Of a stretch of 64,000 bases of DNA, positions 8,454 through 16,985 are shown piece by piece. Made by a program: the position numbers and the translations under genes. Below the pieces are notes generated by a model that saw nothing but the letters and a program-made list of their open reading frames with translations, was not told where the DNA came from and made no database searches. The DNA is taken from positions 496,001 to 560,000 of the forward strand of contig LAPX01000004.1 of NCBI GenBank assembly GCA_001858525.1, in the 5' to 3' direction. This DNA comes from Vampirovibrio chlorellavorus. GTDB taxonomy: Bacteria; Cyanobacteriota; Vampirovibrionia; Vampirovibrionales; Vampirovibrionaceae. Position 1 is the stretch's first letter; the number at the start of each line of letters is the position of its first letter.

Positions 8454-9326
8454 TTACTGCCGTTGCAGCAGGCTGAGAATTAAACGGGGGAGCTGGTTGG
8501 TCTGAGACAGAACAGTTGTGGCTGCCTCTGTCAGGATTTGCGCCTGGGTCATTTCGGCGGTTTCTGCAGCAATGTCTACATCTCGAATTCGGGAGTTGGA
8601 GGCTGAAAAGTTTTCCACGCCTTGTTCAAGGTTGCTGCTCACGCTTTCCAGCTCATTTTGAAAAGAGCCCACACGGGCGCGCTGCACGTTAACGGACCGC
8701 AATGCGGTGTCCACATCGGTGAGAAAGCTGGTGGCTACTGTGCTAGAGCTTAAGTCAATGGCCGCAATGCTTAGAAAAGTTGCTGGTGCGGACCCCACAA
8801 TGCCTAACCCGTCTGCGCTGGCATCGGTTAAGGCAGAGCTAAGATCCAGCGTATTGGTGCCCGCATTGGAGTTTGGGCCAATCTGGACTTGGGCGTTGGT
8901 GGTTGTGCCGTCCAATAAATTAATGCCATTGAGGTTGGTGGCCGCCGCGATGCGGTCAATGTCGTTTAAGAGTGACTTGATTTCATTGCTGATGGATTGC
9001 CGGGAGACTGCATCGTTGGTGTCGTTGGCCGCTTGAACCGTCAGTTCCCGCACCCGTTGCAGGTTATCCCCAATAATACTCAGAGAGCCTTCTGCGGTCT
9101 GCAGCACGCTAATGCCATCCTGCGTATTTCGAGAGGCCTGATTCATCCGGCGAATGGAACTGGTCAGGTTTTGAGAAATGGTCAAACCGGCTGCGTCATC
9201 GGAGGCCCGGTTGATTCGATAGCCTGAGGAGAGGCGCTCTAGAGATTGCTTGAGATTTTTGGAATTGGTCCCCAGCCGACGTTGGGCAATCAGCGAGGTG
9301 ATATTGGTATTTGGCACTAAAGACAT
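8454..9326 (-). CDS. fliC: Flagellin (paralogue 2), 290 aa
   Basis: Main filament subunit by its canonical sequence. The N-terminus has the full flagellin signature: NITSLIAQRRLGTNSKNL, SLERLSSGYRINRASDDAAG and the QAANDTND box near residue 100. The C-terminal helices include RARVGSFQNELE, SRIRDVDIAAE and end in LPRLILSLLQRQ. The ATG at 9326 is preceded by AAGGAGA; the longer frame to 9566 has no family match and was rejected. The central domain is short, as in compact flagellins. The gene is divergent from the ugd homologue at 9598. Confidence 0.95.
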   Translation of the reverse strand: MSLVPNTNITSLIAQRRLGTNSKNLKQSLERLSSGYRINRASDDAAGLTISQNLTSSIRRMNQASRNTQDGISVLQTAEGSLSIIGDNLQRVRELTVQAANDTNDAVSRQSISNEIKSLLNDIDRIAAATNLNGINLLDGTTTNAQVQIGPNSNAGTNTLDLSSALTDASADGLGIVGSAPATFLSIAAIDLSSSTVATSFLTDVDTALRSVNVQRARVGSFQNELESVSSNLEQGVENFSASNSRIRDVDIAAETAEMTQAQILTEAATTVLSQTNQLPRLILSLLQRQ

Positions 9327-9597
9327 AAGGCACGTTCTCCTTAACGTTTCCGCCATCGCCATTCCTTGGCGACAGTGTTTGGCAGGTTTGTTGATTTTGC
9401 TTTCGGTGGGTTTGGGTAAAAACTTGATAGTGACCGGCGGGGATTTCCTCCCAATGGATGACCCCAATATGCCGAAAGAGCTTGGTGTCTTGATGACACC
9501 TCCATTTTTGGGCTCAAACCCCTTGAAGCGTCTAGTTTTATGGTAAAGTAGAGGAAGAGAGTTCACGTGATACTTGTACGAAAGCGAGGGTTGGCCA
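9327..9597. other. Divergent promoter region between flagellin 2 and the ugd homologue
   Basis: No gene. A hairpin GGTGTC/GACACC with a 5-base loop lies at 9484-9500, within the likely 5' leader of the flagellin transcript. I found no good sigma-28 or sigma-54 consensus. Confidence 0.35.
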
Positions 9598-10926
9598 GTG
9601 AAAATCGCTGTGATTGGGTCGGGCTATGTGGGAACCGTAACCGGAACTTGTCTGGCTGAAATGGGCCATCAGGTGGTTTGCGCCGATCTAAAAGAAGGTC
9701 GCATGCGGGATCTCCAGCAAGGCAAAGTCCACTTCTATGAAGAAGCTTTGGAGCCCTTAATCCGAGGGAACCGGGAAGAGGGCCGTCTGGAATTTACCAC
9801 TGATATTGTGCAAGCCGTCCGGAATTCCGAAGTCATTTTCCTGTGTATTGGCACCCCGCTGTTGCCCTCTGGAAAGCCGGATTTTAGTGCCCTGACCGCG
9901 GCGGTCAAAAGCATTGCCGAAGGCATTAACGGCTATCGCCTGATCATTGAAAAAAGCACCCTGCCCATTAAAACCGGCGAGTGGTTGCAGTCTCTCTTGC
10001 AAGAGCAAGTGCCTGAGGGCATTGAATTTGATATTGCCGCCGTTCCTCAGTTCCTGCGGGAAGGCCACGCGGTGAATGACTTTATGCACCCCGATCGCAT
10101 TATTGTGGGGGCCGAAAGCAAACGGGCCATCGATATCATTGTGGAAATCTATCGTCCCCTGAATGCCCCCATTTTGATGACCGATACCAACAGTGCCGAG
10201 CTGATTAAGCACGCTACCAATGCCTTTTTGGCCACTAAAATCTCCTTCATCAATTCCATTGCTCAAATTTGCGAAAAAACGGGCGCCGATATCACCAGCG
10301 TGGCCCGGGGCCTGGGGCTGGATCGCCGTATTGGGCAAGAGTATCTGAACGCTGGTATTGGCTACGGCGGTATCTTTTTCCCCAAGGATCTCAACTCCCT
10401 CATTAATATTGCCGAAGAGTACCATTTGAACTTGGATCTGCTGAAGCAGGTGGATGTGATCAACCGCTATCAGCGCATCAGCTTTATTGAGAAGATTGAT
10501 GAGGCGCTGGGTAAAAATCTGTCCGGTAAAACCATTGCCATTTGGGGCATTGCCTACCGTCCGGATACCGATGATCTTCGAGACACGCCCAGTTTAACCA
10601 TCATTCGGGGATTGGAAAAACGAGGCGCCAAAATCCGGGCCTACGATCCGCTGGCCATGGAGCCCGCCAGAGAGTTGCTCCCCGATGTCACCTACTGCCA
10701 ATCCGCTTACGAGGCGGCCCAAGGTGCTGATGCCATTGCCATTTTGACCGAATGGGATGAGTTTGCCTACATCAACTTTTTGCGCCTGCGCCAGGAAAGC
10801 GACTGCCGTCTGATTGTGGATGGCCGCAACCTGTTCAATCCGGAGCGCATGAAGAATCTGGGGTACCACTATGTCAGTATTGGTCGTCGCAAAGTCACTG
10901 CCGATAAAATACCGACCAAAGTTTGA
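9598..10926 (+). CDS. UDP-glucose 6-dehydrogenase family protein with altered active site
   Basis: By fold this is a UDP-glucose/GDP-mannose dehydrogenase: N-terminal Rossmann motif MKIAVIGSGYVGTVTG, FLREGHAVNDFMHPDRI, IKHATNAFLATKISFIN, and a C-terminal nucleotide-sugar domain with WGIAYRPDTDDLRD. Length (442 aa) is normal. However, the catalytic segment that normally reads GGSCFPKD is GGIFFPKD here, with Phe260 at the cysteine position. PEFLREG is PQFLREG (Gln151), and FINE is FINS. The two-step oxidation to a uronic acid needs that cysteine, so normal activity is doubtful. I chose GTG at 9598 (GAGGG upstream) over the TTG at 9574. Confidence 0.85.
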   Translation: MKIAVIGSGYVGTVTGTCLAEMGHQVVCADLKEGRMRDLQQGKVHFYEEALEPLIRGNREEGRLEFTTDIVQAVRNSEVIFLCIGTPLLPSGKPDFSALTAAVKSIAEGINGYRLIIEKSTLPIKTGEWLQSLLQEQVPEGIEFDIAAVPQFLREGHAVNDFMHPDRIIVGAESKRAIDIIVEIYRPLNAPILMTDTNSAELIKHATNAFLATKISFINSIAQICEKTGADITSVARGLGLDRRIGQEYLNAGIGYGGIFFPKDLNSLINIAEEYHLNLDLLKQVDVINRYQRISFIEKIDEALGKNLSGKTIAIWGIAYRPDTDDLRDTPSLTIIRGLEKRGAKIRAYDPLAMEPARELLPDVTYCQSAYEAAQGADAIAILTEWDEFAYINFLRLRQESDCRLIVDGRNLFNPERMKNLGYHYVSIGRRKVTADKIPTKV

Positions 10927-10989
10927 AAGAAACACGGCAATGTGCCAAGATTCATTTAAAATAGTGGGTATCCGCTCATAAGGGGGTTC

Positions 10990-11018
10990 CTGACGCGTGG
11001 TTATTTCCTTCCTAGAAT
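10990..11018 (+). promoter_or_regulatory. Candidate sigma-70 promoter for the gene at 11039
   Basis: CTGACG (10990-10995) and TAGAAT (11013-11018) are 17 bases apart. The leader would be about 15 bases. Confidence 0.4.
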
Positions 11019-11038
11019 AGAGGCGTGGTTAGCGTTTT

Positions 11039-11713
11039 ATGGCAAATTTACAAGATCAATCGCTCCAAGGTGGCTCTTTGCCCCGCAAGATTGCCGATGT
11101 ATGGCCAGGCACCGTGTTTTATGAACCCAACGCGGTAAAGGCCATTCAGCAAAAAGTGGACATGCTGGCCGCCCACATGCAAAAGCAGTTGAGCGAGCAT
11201 GAAGCGGCCATGCGAAACACGCATCAGGTCTTTGATTACCTGTTGCAGGATATGGAAAACTTTGTGGAATGCTTCCAGTCGGCCTTTGAAGCCAGAAATC
11301 TGGAAAACGGGGAAGCCCAACTGCCACGCATCCGCTCGCAAATGGATCCGGATCGCTCCGTGGGCATTCTGCAAATTCTGTGGCATGCCATTAGCTTTAC
11401 CACACGGGGCAATACCAAGCCGTTGGCTTTAAACCGACCGGGACGTCCTCCCGTATTCACCGGGCGTATTATTGCCCTGACTGGCGATTTTCTGGACACC
11501 CGCAGCAACCTGCATGCGGCCTCTTTTACGGAGCTCATTCATCAGGAAATTGCTTCTTTATATGTGCCTGCCGACCCCTCGGCACCGGCGGTTATGAGCA
11601 TGAAGCATTTGTCCGGGGAAGAGATTTATTTTCATCAGGCCGATGCCCCCCGTCGCTTTTTACTTAAGGTGGTGGAGATTGTCTGCGGGGGCGGTTTTTT
11701 TCACGAGCAATAA
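11039..11713 (+). CDS. Hypothetical protein, 224 aa
   Basis: I do not recognise this protein. The first half is helical (VKAIQQKVDMLAAHMQKQL, MRNTHQVFDYLLQDMENFVECF). The second half is more strand-like, with NRPGRPPVFTGRIIAL and a C-terminal KVVEIVCGGGFFHEQ. There is no signal peptide or membrane segment. A candidate promoter lies just upstream. It stands alone between the ugd homologue and a convergent RWYD-repeat gene. Confidence 0.7.
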   Translation: MANLQDQSLQGGSLPRKIADVWPGTVFYEPNAVKAIQQKVDMLAAHMQKQLSEHEAAMRNTHQVFDYLLQDMENFVECFQSAFEARNLENGEAQLPRIRSQMDPDRSVGILQILWHAISFTTRGNTKPLALNRPGRPPVFTGRIIALTGDFLDTRSNLHAASFTELIHQEIASLYVPADPSAPAVMSMKHLSGEEIYFHQADAPRRFLLKVVEIVCGGGFFHEQ

Positions 11714-11770
11714 CGGGCACGAACAATAAAGGGAAGAGGCTTGCTGATTGCGCTTCACTCTGCTTCACTC

Positions 11771-12142
11771 TTAGGACTGGATGGTCTTTTCAATCATCTG
11801 GGCGATGGAAGGGATGATTTTGACCTGCAAATCCTCAGGGCAGTCTCCCAATAGCTGAATGGCCGAACTCAAGGTCTCGTGCATATCATACCAGCGCCGA
11901 TGCTGGCGATGGTCATCCCAGGAGCGCCGATAGGGCAAAGCGCTGTCCAGGTCTTCAATGGCCCCATTGCTTTGGTCTTCCAACTGGTGTTCCACCACGA
12001 TTTTGATGATATTGAGGGCCACCTGAGCCTGTTGTTTATCGGTGGCCTGATGCAATTGTCCCAATGCTCTTTGAAGCACCGGATCATTGTCATACCAACG
12101 ATTTGCCGGATTGAATTCGGGATCTTCCTTGGGGCTGTTCAT
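11771..12142 (-). CDS. RWYD-repeat protein 1, unknown function, 123 aa
   Basis: The protein holds two copies of a ~40-residue unit that starts with RWYD: NRWYDNDPVLQRALGQL near residue 14 and RRWYDMHETLSSAIQLL near residue 82. Each is followed by a Q-rich amphipathic helix. The gene at 59040 encodes a second protein with two such units, so this is a paralogous family. No function is known to me. The ATG at 12142 has AGGA upstream; earlier in-frame starts (12160, 12205) lack a ribosome-binding site. The gene is divergent from the tRNA promoter. Confidence 0.7.
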   Translation of the reverse strand: MNSPKEDPEFNPANRWYDNDPVLQRALGQLHQATDKQQAQVALNIIKIVVEHQLEDQSNGAIEDLDSALPYRRSWDDHRQHRRWYDMHETLSSAIQLLGDCPEDLQVKIIPSIAQMIEKTIQS

Positions 12143-12194
12143 GTTTCCTGATGGGGCCATATTAACAATATGGTTATTATAGCGGCGCCCTTGG

Positions 12195-12224
12195 TTGACA
12201 AGCACCCTCCATTCAACCCATAAT
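12195..12224 (+). promoter_or_regulatory. Promoter of the tRNA-Met gene
   Basis: A perfect TTGACA (12195-12200) is followed after 18 bases by CATAAT (12219-12224). The tRNA starts 10 bases downstream. Confidence 0.75.
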
Positions 12225-12234
12225 ATTCACCCAT

Positions 12235-12308
12235 GGCATAGTAGCTCAGATGGCTAGAGCACGCGGTTCATACCCGCGGTGTCGCTGGTTCGATTCCAGC
12301 CTATGCCA
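12235..12308 (+). tRNA. tRNA-Met (anticodon CAT)
   Basis: A complete 74-base cloverleaf can be folded: acceptor GGCATAG/CTATGCC plus discriminator A, D-arm GCTC/GAGC, anticodon stem CGCGG/CCGCG around loop TTCATAC, and T-arm GCTGG/CCAGC around TTCGATT. The G1:C72 pair excludes a typical initiator tRNA. It is therefore an elongator tRNA-Met, or tRNA-Ile2 if C34 is modified to lysidine; sequence alone does not decide. CCA is not encoded (CATT follows). A run of T follows directly. Confidence 0.95.
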
Positions 12309-12414
12309 TTTTTTATTGCGCATTTTTAGGGGGTGGGCTGGGCAATGGTTGCGCTTATTGTCATAAGCCTTTATAAATAAATACAGTCGGGAAAAGTGAA
12401 AGTGAGAGAGGACT

Positions 12415-12681
12415 ATGTCAGCCAGCCAATCGTCGTTACCGCCGAATATGCAGGTTTCCGTACTGGTCTTTATGCGCTCTCTGGCAACCCCGCTGGTTTT
12501 ATACGCTGATAATGCCACCCAGCTTTATGAAGACATCAAGCAACTGATTAAAACCGCCAATCCGGGCGCTCCCAAATTGATTGAGAAACAAGGCGCAGGT
12601 CCCCTGAAGAAAGTGGCCTTTCTGGACACAGAGATTTCCGGGGTGGCTATGCAACTGGAGCAAGTGTTCGGGCAGCGATAA
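12415..12681 (+). CDS. Small conserved-looking hypothetical protein, 88 aa
   Basis: Not recognised. The sequence reads as a compact alpha/beta protein: VSVLVFMRSLATPLVLYAD, then LYEDIKQLIKTANP, then GPLKKVAFLDTEISGVAMQLEQV. This strand-helix-strand-helix order suits a small cytoplasmic domain. AGAGGA lies just before the ATG, closer than usual. It converges on the TPR gene with a 20-base gap. Confidence 0.65.
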   Translation: MSASQSSLPPNMQVSVLVFMRSLATPLVLYADNATQLYEDIKQLIKTANPGAPKLIEKQGAGPLKKVAFLDTEISGVAMQLEQVFGQR

Positions 12682-12701
12682 CTCGACCGAGAGAAGCGGT
12701 T

Positions 12702-13682
12702 TTATTCCAGCATTTTTTTCTTGAGCAAATCGATATGCTCTCGAATTTCCATTTCCTCTTCCGCGTCGGTGCCGATTTTCAGGTACTGTTCAAACATCTC
12801 AATGGCCTCGGCATAGCGCCCTGTTTTTTGGTAGGCGTAGCCCAGGTTGTTGAAGGCATTGCCGTAGGCAGGATCGATTTCGATGGCCTTTCGGTAGAAC
12901 TCGATGGCCTCTGGCATTTCTTCCTTGCAGTAGTGGGCCAGACCAAGCTGGTTGTAGGCTTTGGCATAGTTGGGATCGATCTCAATGGCTTTCTGGCTGT
13001 ACTGAATGGTACCCTCCCAATCCCCTTTTTTGGCCAAAGAGATGGAAAGATCGTAGTTGGCCTCCAGATTGTTGGGGTCTAATTCCAGCACTTTTTTAAA
13101 GTTTTGAATGGCCTCAGCCAGTTGGACAGTTTGATCTTGTAACTTGCCCAGGAACAGAAAGGCATTGATATTGGTCGGATCGTATTCCGTAGCCTTTTGA
13201 TAAGCCTCCATGGCTTCGGCCAGTTTTTTCTGGGCCTCATAAACCAGGCCCAGGGTATAGTAGCAATCCGGGTCTTCTGGCGCCATTTCCAGGGCTTTCA
13301 GCAGTAAGGGTTCTGCTACCGTAAAGCCTTCGTCGTCGTATTCGATCAAGGCCAGGTTGAAGAGGGCTTCTAAATCATCGGGTGTTATGTCGAGTACGCT
13401 TTGGAAGCACTGCTTGGCATTGGGAGCGTCTTCCTGTTGCTGATAAATCAGGCCCAGGTTGTAGTGAGCTTCGGCAAAGTCCGGTTGCAGCGTGGTAGCC
13501 CGGGTAAAAGACTCAATGGCCTTGGGCAAATTACCGTTTTGATAATAATCAACGCCTTTATTGTAGTACCAGGAGGCGTTTCGTTTGCTCAATTTCAGAT
13601 AAACCACCCCCCCGCCCAACGCCAAAATACAGGCGAATCCGCCTGCCACGATTAAAATCAGGTTCCAGGGAGCTGCGGTCAT
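12702..13682 (-). CDS. Membrane-anchored TPR protein, 326 aa
   Basis: A scaffold-type protein. Residues ~5-29 form one membrane helix (LILIVAGGFACILALGGGVVYL). The rest, from about residue 39, is eight or so tetratricopeptide repeats with clear consensus: NKGVDYYQNGNLPKAIESF, AHYNLGLIYQQQED, AYNQLGLAHYCKEEMPEAIEFY, AFNNLGYAYQKTGRYAEAIEMF. It probably faces the cytoplasm or periplasm as a protein-binding platform; topology is not certain. It lies 40 bases after the lptC-like gene on the same strand, so a link to envelope assembly is possible but unproven. Confidence 0.85.
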   Translation of the reverse strand: MTAAPWNLILIVAGGFACILALGGGVVYLKLSKRNASWYYNKGVDYYQNGNLPKAIESFTRATTLQPDFAEAHYNLGLIYQQQEDAPNAKQCFQSVLDITPDDLEALFNLALIEYDDEGFTVAEPLLLKALEMAPEDPDCYYTLGLVYEAQKKLAEAMEAYQKATEYDPTNINAFLFLGKLQDQTVQLAEAIQNFKKVLELDPNNLEANYDLSISLAKKGDWEGTIQYSQKAIEIDPNYAKAYNQLGLAHYCKEEMPEAIEFYRKAIEIDPAYGNAFNNLGYAYQKTGRYAEAIEMFEQYLKIGTDAEEEMEIREHIDLLKKKMLE

Positions 13683-13722
13683 GAAAATGTCCGTCGAACT
13701 GTCGCAAATTTGGCGTTGGAAT

Positions 13723-14325
13723 TTAAAGCGGGCTGAGTGAAGAGTTCACGCCACCCTCTAATTGAATATTAGAGAAATCCAGCGTAAATCGACACGTTTG
13801 GGCAGTGGATTTTCCTTCCGGAAATACCAGTTCCGCTCCCCCATTTGCTGTAATCCAATCGGACTTGCCACTCCAGGTCATGGTGGGCGCCTTCATTTGG
13901 CCACCTTTTCCCCCACTGCCTTCCCCGTTTTCCTGTTTTTGAGCCGAATTGGCAATGACACCACCACTCAAGGTCACCGTATTATTTTTGGTCAAATAAA
14001 GGCCTTTGGGGGCGGCAAAGCGCAGTACCGGCTTTCCTTGGGCATCATAAAATTCGCCCTTCACCTCGGTTAAAGTGGCTTGAGCCCGATTCTCACTGTA
14101 AATGGCCTTGGCGGCTTCCAGTTTCCACTTTTTCACCCGGCCTTCGGTCACTGTAAAAGAGACATTCTCCCCGGTCATGCTGTCCTCTTTGTTTTGAGAG
14201 GCCTGTTGCTGATGACGCAGGGACTCTTCCTGCTTCAGTTTCTGATCGGCATTCCAGATAGCCCAGCCTCCCCCCAGAATCAGGGCAGCCAGAACGAAAA
14301 TAACCAGTTTACGATAGGAATTCAT
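13723..14325 (-). CDS. lptC: LptC-like LPS export periplasmic protein, 200 aa
   Basis: LptC bridges the LptBFG exporter and the periplasmic LptA in lipopolysaccharide transport. The protein has an N-terminal membrane helix (LVIFVLAALILGGGWAIW), then a beta-jellyroll pattern: NVSFTVTEGRVKKWKLEAAKAIY, LTEVKGEFYDAQGKPVLRFAAPKGLYL, NNTVTLSGGVIANS, and SDWITANGGAELVFPEGKS. This is typical of LptC/YrbK. An unusual Gly-rich insert (GEGSGGKGG) occurs at about residue 137. The TPR gene follows. The presence of lpxA in the same window agrees with an LPS transport role. Confidence 0.75.
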   Translation of the reverse strand: MNSYRKLVIFVLAALILGGGWAIWNADQKLKQEESLRHQQQASQNKEDSMTGENVSFTVTEGRVKKWKLEAAKAIYSENRAQATLTEVKGEFYDAQGKPVLRFAAPKGLYLTKNNTVTLSGGVIANSAQKQENGEGSGGKGGQMKAPTMTWSGKSDWITANGGAELVFPEGKSTAQTCRFTLDFSNIQLEGGVNSSLSPL

Positions 14326-14434
14326 AGTGGAAAGGCAATCACAAAGTTAAGGAGGGCACGCAGGGTGACCCAACCAAAACCGGCAGGTCACCGAAAATTT
14401 AGCTCATCATACCAAAATAACAGCGGGAGTTCTC

Positions 14435-15304
14435 TCAAACGCTAACCCGATCAAGGGCCTCTGTGACGACTTGCCACTGTCTCTGTCGACAGAGTTGAGA
14501 CAGTGCTTGGCGGGCTTGGGTCAATCCTGGCTGAAAGAGCAACGATAGCTGGCCTTGTAGGGTATCCATAGAGATTTCAAGCATTTGCAGGCTTTGGCTG
14601 AGCTGCCTCAGATCCATTGGTCGACTGAGCAGCCCCTGTTTCAATCCAGCATCAAACACAGAAAGCAAGGTCAGTTTGTGAGTGACCCGATGCAACTTTA
14701 AAATATCCAGCACCGGCCAATCCGGACTGTTTAATTCAGCAGCCAAGGCTTCCAGCAAGGGCGCTTTGAGGGCTTCAAAAATTTCAGGGCGAGCCAACAG
14801 CGTCTGAATCAGTTTTTGGGCGGCGGCCTCTCGTTGCTCGGGGAAGTAGCGAAAATCGACCAGCGGGGTGAGTAACTCCGCTGCGGAAATACAGGGAAGG
14901 CCCGGGCTCTCCAGTAGCTCCTGACACAGGGTGTTGCGCCGTTTGGCTACACCGTCTGCCTCTTGATAACAAAGCGCTCCGTTACAGTACAGGGACCAAA
15001 CCGCCTGTCCTTGCCAGGATTCTGTTTCCCACACCAATAGGTATAGTTCATTCTGATGCTCGTTCCAGCCCAACGTCCATTGCCGGGCCTGATTGTTAAA
15101 CAGCATGCCAATGGGGTCATCGTATTCAGAACTCAAGCGCTGCCAACGATTCTGGCGCAAGTCGCTCAGCAAGGCTTCCGCCGCTTCTGGATGAAGCAAT
15201 GTCTGGGTCGGAAGTTGGGTCGGAGATGAAGGGGGAAACGTGGGCGTAAACGTTGTGGAGGCAATGGCCATAAGGGTTGAACCACTCAATGAATGCTGTA
15301 ACAT
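14435..15304 (-). CDS. Hypothetical protein, 289 aa
   Basis: I do not recognise this protein. After a Ser/Thr/Pro-rich N-terminal stretch (about 40 residues) comes a strand-rich domain with WQRLSSEYDDPIGMLF, RQWTLGWNEHQNELYLLVWE and AVWSLYCNGALCYQE. This resembles a substrate- or chaperone-like sandwich, but that is only an impression. A long helical C-terminal half follows. No clear signal peptide. The start is uncertain: ATG 15304 has no good ribosome-binding site and neither does the in-frame ATG at 15271. Confidence 0.6.
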   Translation of the reverse strand: MLQHSLSGSTLMAIASTTFTPTFPPSSPTQLPTQTLLHPEAAEALLSDLRQNRWQRLSSEYDDPIGMLFNNQARQWTLGWNEHQNELYLLVWETESWQGQAVWSLYCNGALCYQEADGVAKRRNTLCQELLESPGLPCISAAELLTPLVDFRYFPEQREAAAQKLIQTLLARPEIFEALKAPLLEALAAELNSPDWPVLDILKLHRVTHKLTLLSVFDAGLKQGLLSRPMDLRQLSQSLQMLEISMDTLQGQLSLLFQPGLTQARQALSQLCRQRQWQVVTEALDRVSV

Positions 15305-15388
15305 CAATCAGGCAACGGCATAAACACGCTGCCAGACTATAAAACCCCCACCAGCCATTTTAATGCTAGACGACCCCTTGCCTGCCTG

Positions 15389-16177
15389 TTAACTGTGCTT
15401 CCAAACCGGCGAACGCTTGTCCTGAAAGGCTTGCATCCCCTCTTTTTGATCCTCTGTGGCAAAACTCAGGTAAAACAACTTGCGCTCATAATCCAGCCCT
15501 TCTTCCAGAGTGGTTTCAAAAGCTTTCAGGATGGTTTTCTTGGCCAACTGCACCGCAATGGCCGGTTTTTCGGCAATGGTGTGGGCCATGGCTTTGGCCT
15601 CGGTCAGTACCTGATCATCTGCCACCACTTTGTTAATCAGCCCCATATCCAAAGCTTCCGCTGCCTTGAACGGGCGTCCGGTTAAAATCAATTCCATGGC
15701 CTTGGCTTTGCCCACCGCTCGGGTCAATCGCTGAGTGCCACCGGCCCCCGGAATGACCCCAATATTGATTTCCGGCTGACCAAATTTGGCGTTTTCACCG
15801 GCAATAATCAAATCACACATCATGGCCACTTCACAGCCACCACCCAGCGCATAGCCATTGACGGCGGCAATAATCGGTTTTTTGATGAGTCTGATGCGAT
15901 CCCAGACCGCCAAATCATCCTGACTCAGCATCTCTACAGCAGAAGCCTGAGCCATTTGCTTAATATCCGCTCCGGCGGCAAACGCTTTTTCTCCCCCGCT
16001 CACCACCACGCAGCCAATGGTGGCGTCTGCGTCCAGTGTTTCCAGCACCAGAATCAGTTCTCGCATCAACTCCCCATTCAGGGCATTCAACGCCTCTGGG
16101 CGATGCAGTTGTACCAAACCCACCCGTTGTTCCCGGTTGACCCGCACGTATTGCAGGGTGCCAAAAACGTCATCCAT
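15389..16177 (-). CDS. Enoyl-CoA hydratase/isomerase (crotonase) family protein
   Basis: A crotonase-fold enzyme of 262 residues, likely hydrating short-chain enoyl-CoA in fatty-acid or butyryl-CoA metabolism. The oxyanion-hole segment AFAAGADIKQM is present, and both catalytic glutamates are in place: GGGCEVAMMCDLI and FGQPEINIGVIPGAGGTQRL. The C-terminus has the usual KRSPVWKH. It is closest in pattern to Crt/PaaF-type 3-hydroxybutyryl-CoA dehydratases; the precise substrate cannot be told. It lies 17 bases after an unknown 125-residue gene on the same strand, with no other beta-oxidation genes nearby. Confidence 0.92.
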   Translation of the reverse strand: MDDVFGTLQYVRVNREQRVGLVQLHRPEALNALNGELMRELILVLETLDADATIGCVVVSGGEKAFAAGADIKQMAQASAVEMLSQDDLAVWDRIRLIKKPIIAAVNGYALGGGCEVAMMCDLIIAGENAKFGQPEINIGVIPGAGGTQRLTRAVGKAKAMELILTGRPFKAAEALDMGLINKVVADDQVLTEAKAMAHTIAEKPAIAVQLAKKTILKAFETTLEEGLDYERKLFYLSFATEDQKEGMQAFQDKRSPVWKHS

Positions 16178-16194
16178 GATAATTCATCATGTAA

Positions 16195-16572
16195 TTAGTT
16201 ATCGCTCCCTCGGGTCATTTCAAAAATATCACCATTGGGAGATTCTTTGCGGATCCGATTGACGACTTCCGTGGGCGGAATGTCCTGGCCGGTCAGCATG
16301 CGGTGTAAATTCCGAATGAAACCACTGCCATAGGCCAAGGCCCGGGAGTCTTTTTTGTTGGTGACCAGTTCTATAATAGCGCTGTTTTCTTGGGCGCTGT
16401 TTTCCGGGCCACCGTTGGCTTGGTGATTTTGCTTGATGAAGACATCCAGGTCTTCACCAAATAAAACAGTGGAGTCTTTTTTGAGTCGATCAGCTTCCAA
16501 TTGCTTGAGCACTTGTGGCTGAACGCCTGAAAATCGAAGGATTCGTTGTGATAACGGACTTAGAGGATCCAT
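16195..16572 (-). CDS. Hypothetical protein, 125 aa
   Basis: Not recognised. It is hydrophilic and largely helical (VLKQLEADRLKKDSTVLFGEDLDVFI), with an Asn/Glu-rich middle (GGPENSAQENSAI). There is no signal peptide. The ATG has AAAGGAA upstream at good spacing. It directly precedes the crotonase gene, 17 bases apart, and may share its transcript; a functional link is not shown. Confidence 0.6.
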   Translation of the reverse strand: MDPLSPLSQRILRFSGVQPQVLKQLEADRLKKDSTVLFGEDLDVFIKQNHQANGGPENSAQENSAIIELVTNKKDSRALAYGSGFIRNLHRMLTGQDIPPTEVVNRIRKESPNGDIFEMTRGSDN

Positions 16573-16985
16573 CGGGATTTCCTTTTTAAGTTTGCTCTCT
16601 CTATTGCGTAGATCAATATCTGAAACAGACTACGGGATCACTCGTAGATGGAGAAAATTGGAATTATTCCGTTACAATTGCCCCGTTTTAGCACCTGTTT
16701 TTTATGTTTTTAGAACCTAAAAGACCCTTTCCATGCTATTTTTCAGGTCTACAGCCCTACCTCTTTAACACTTTTAGTCGGAATTACTCAGTGCTGGATA
16801 ACTTGGATCAAAATATCAACAGCTAATCAGTGTTTTTTATCCATAAAAAAATGTTCATTTAGATACCCCTATATTTTACATTTAAAAACATTTAAGTCAA
16901 ACCCACTAAATTCATTATATCGGGGTCAGATCCGATTGTGGGGCTTTGCGAAGGACTGTAAAGATTCCGGCGGATCGATCCGGGA
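16573..16985. other. AT-rich intergenic region
   Basis: No gene seen on either strand. GC drops sharply between about 16680 and 16925. Small inverted repeats occur: CTACG/CGTAG near 16630-16647 and TTTTAG/CTAAAA near 16707-16721. It holds the promoter for the 125-residue gene and receives transcription from the glc operon, but no convincing terminator for the latter was found. Confidence 0.4.
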
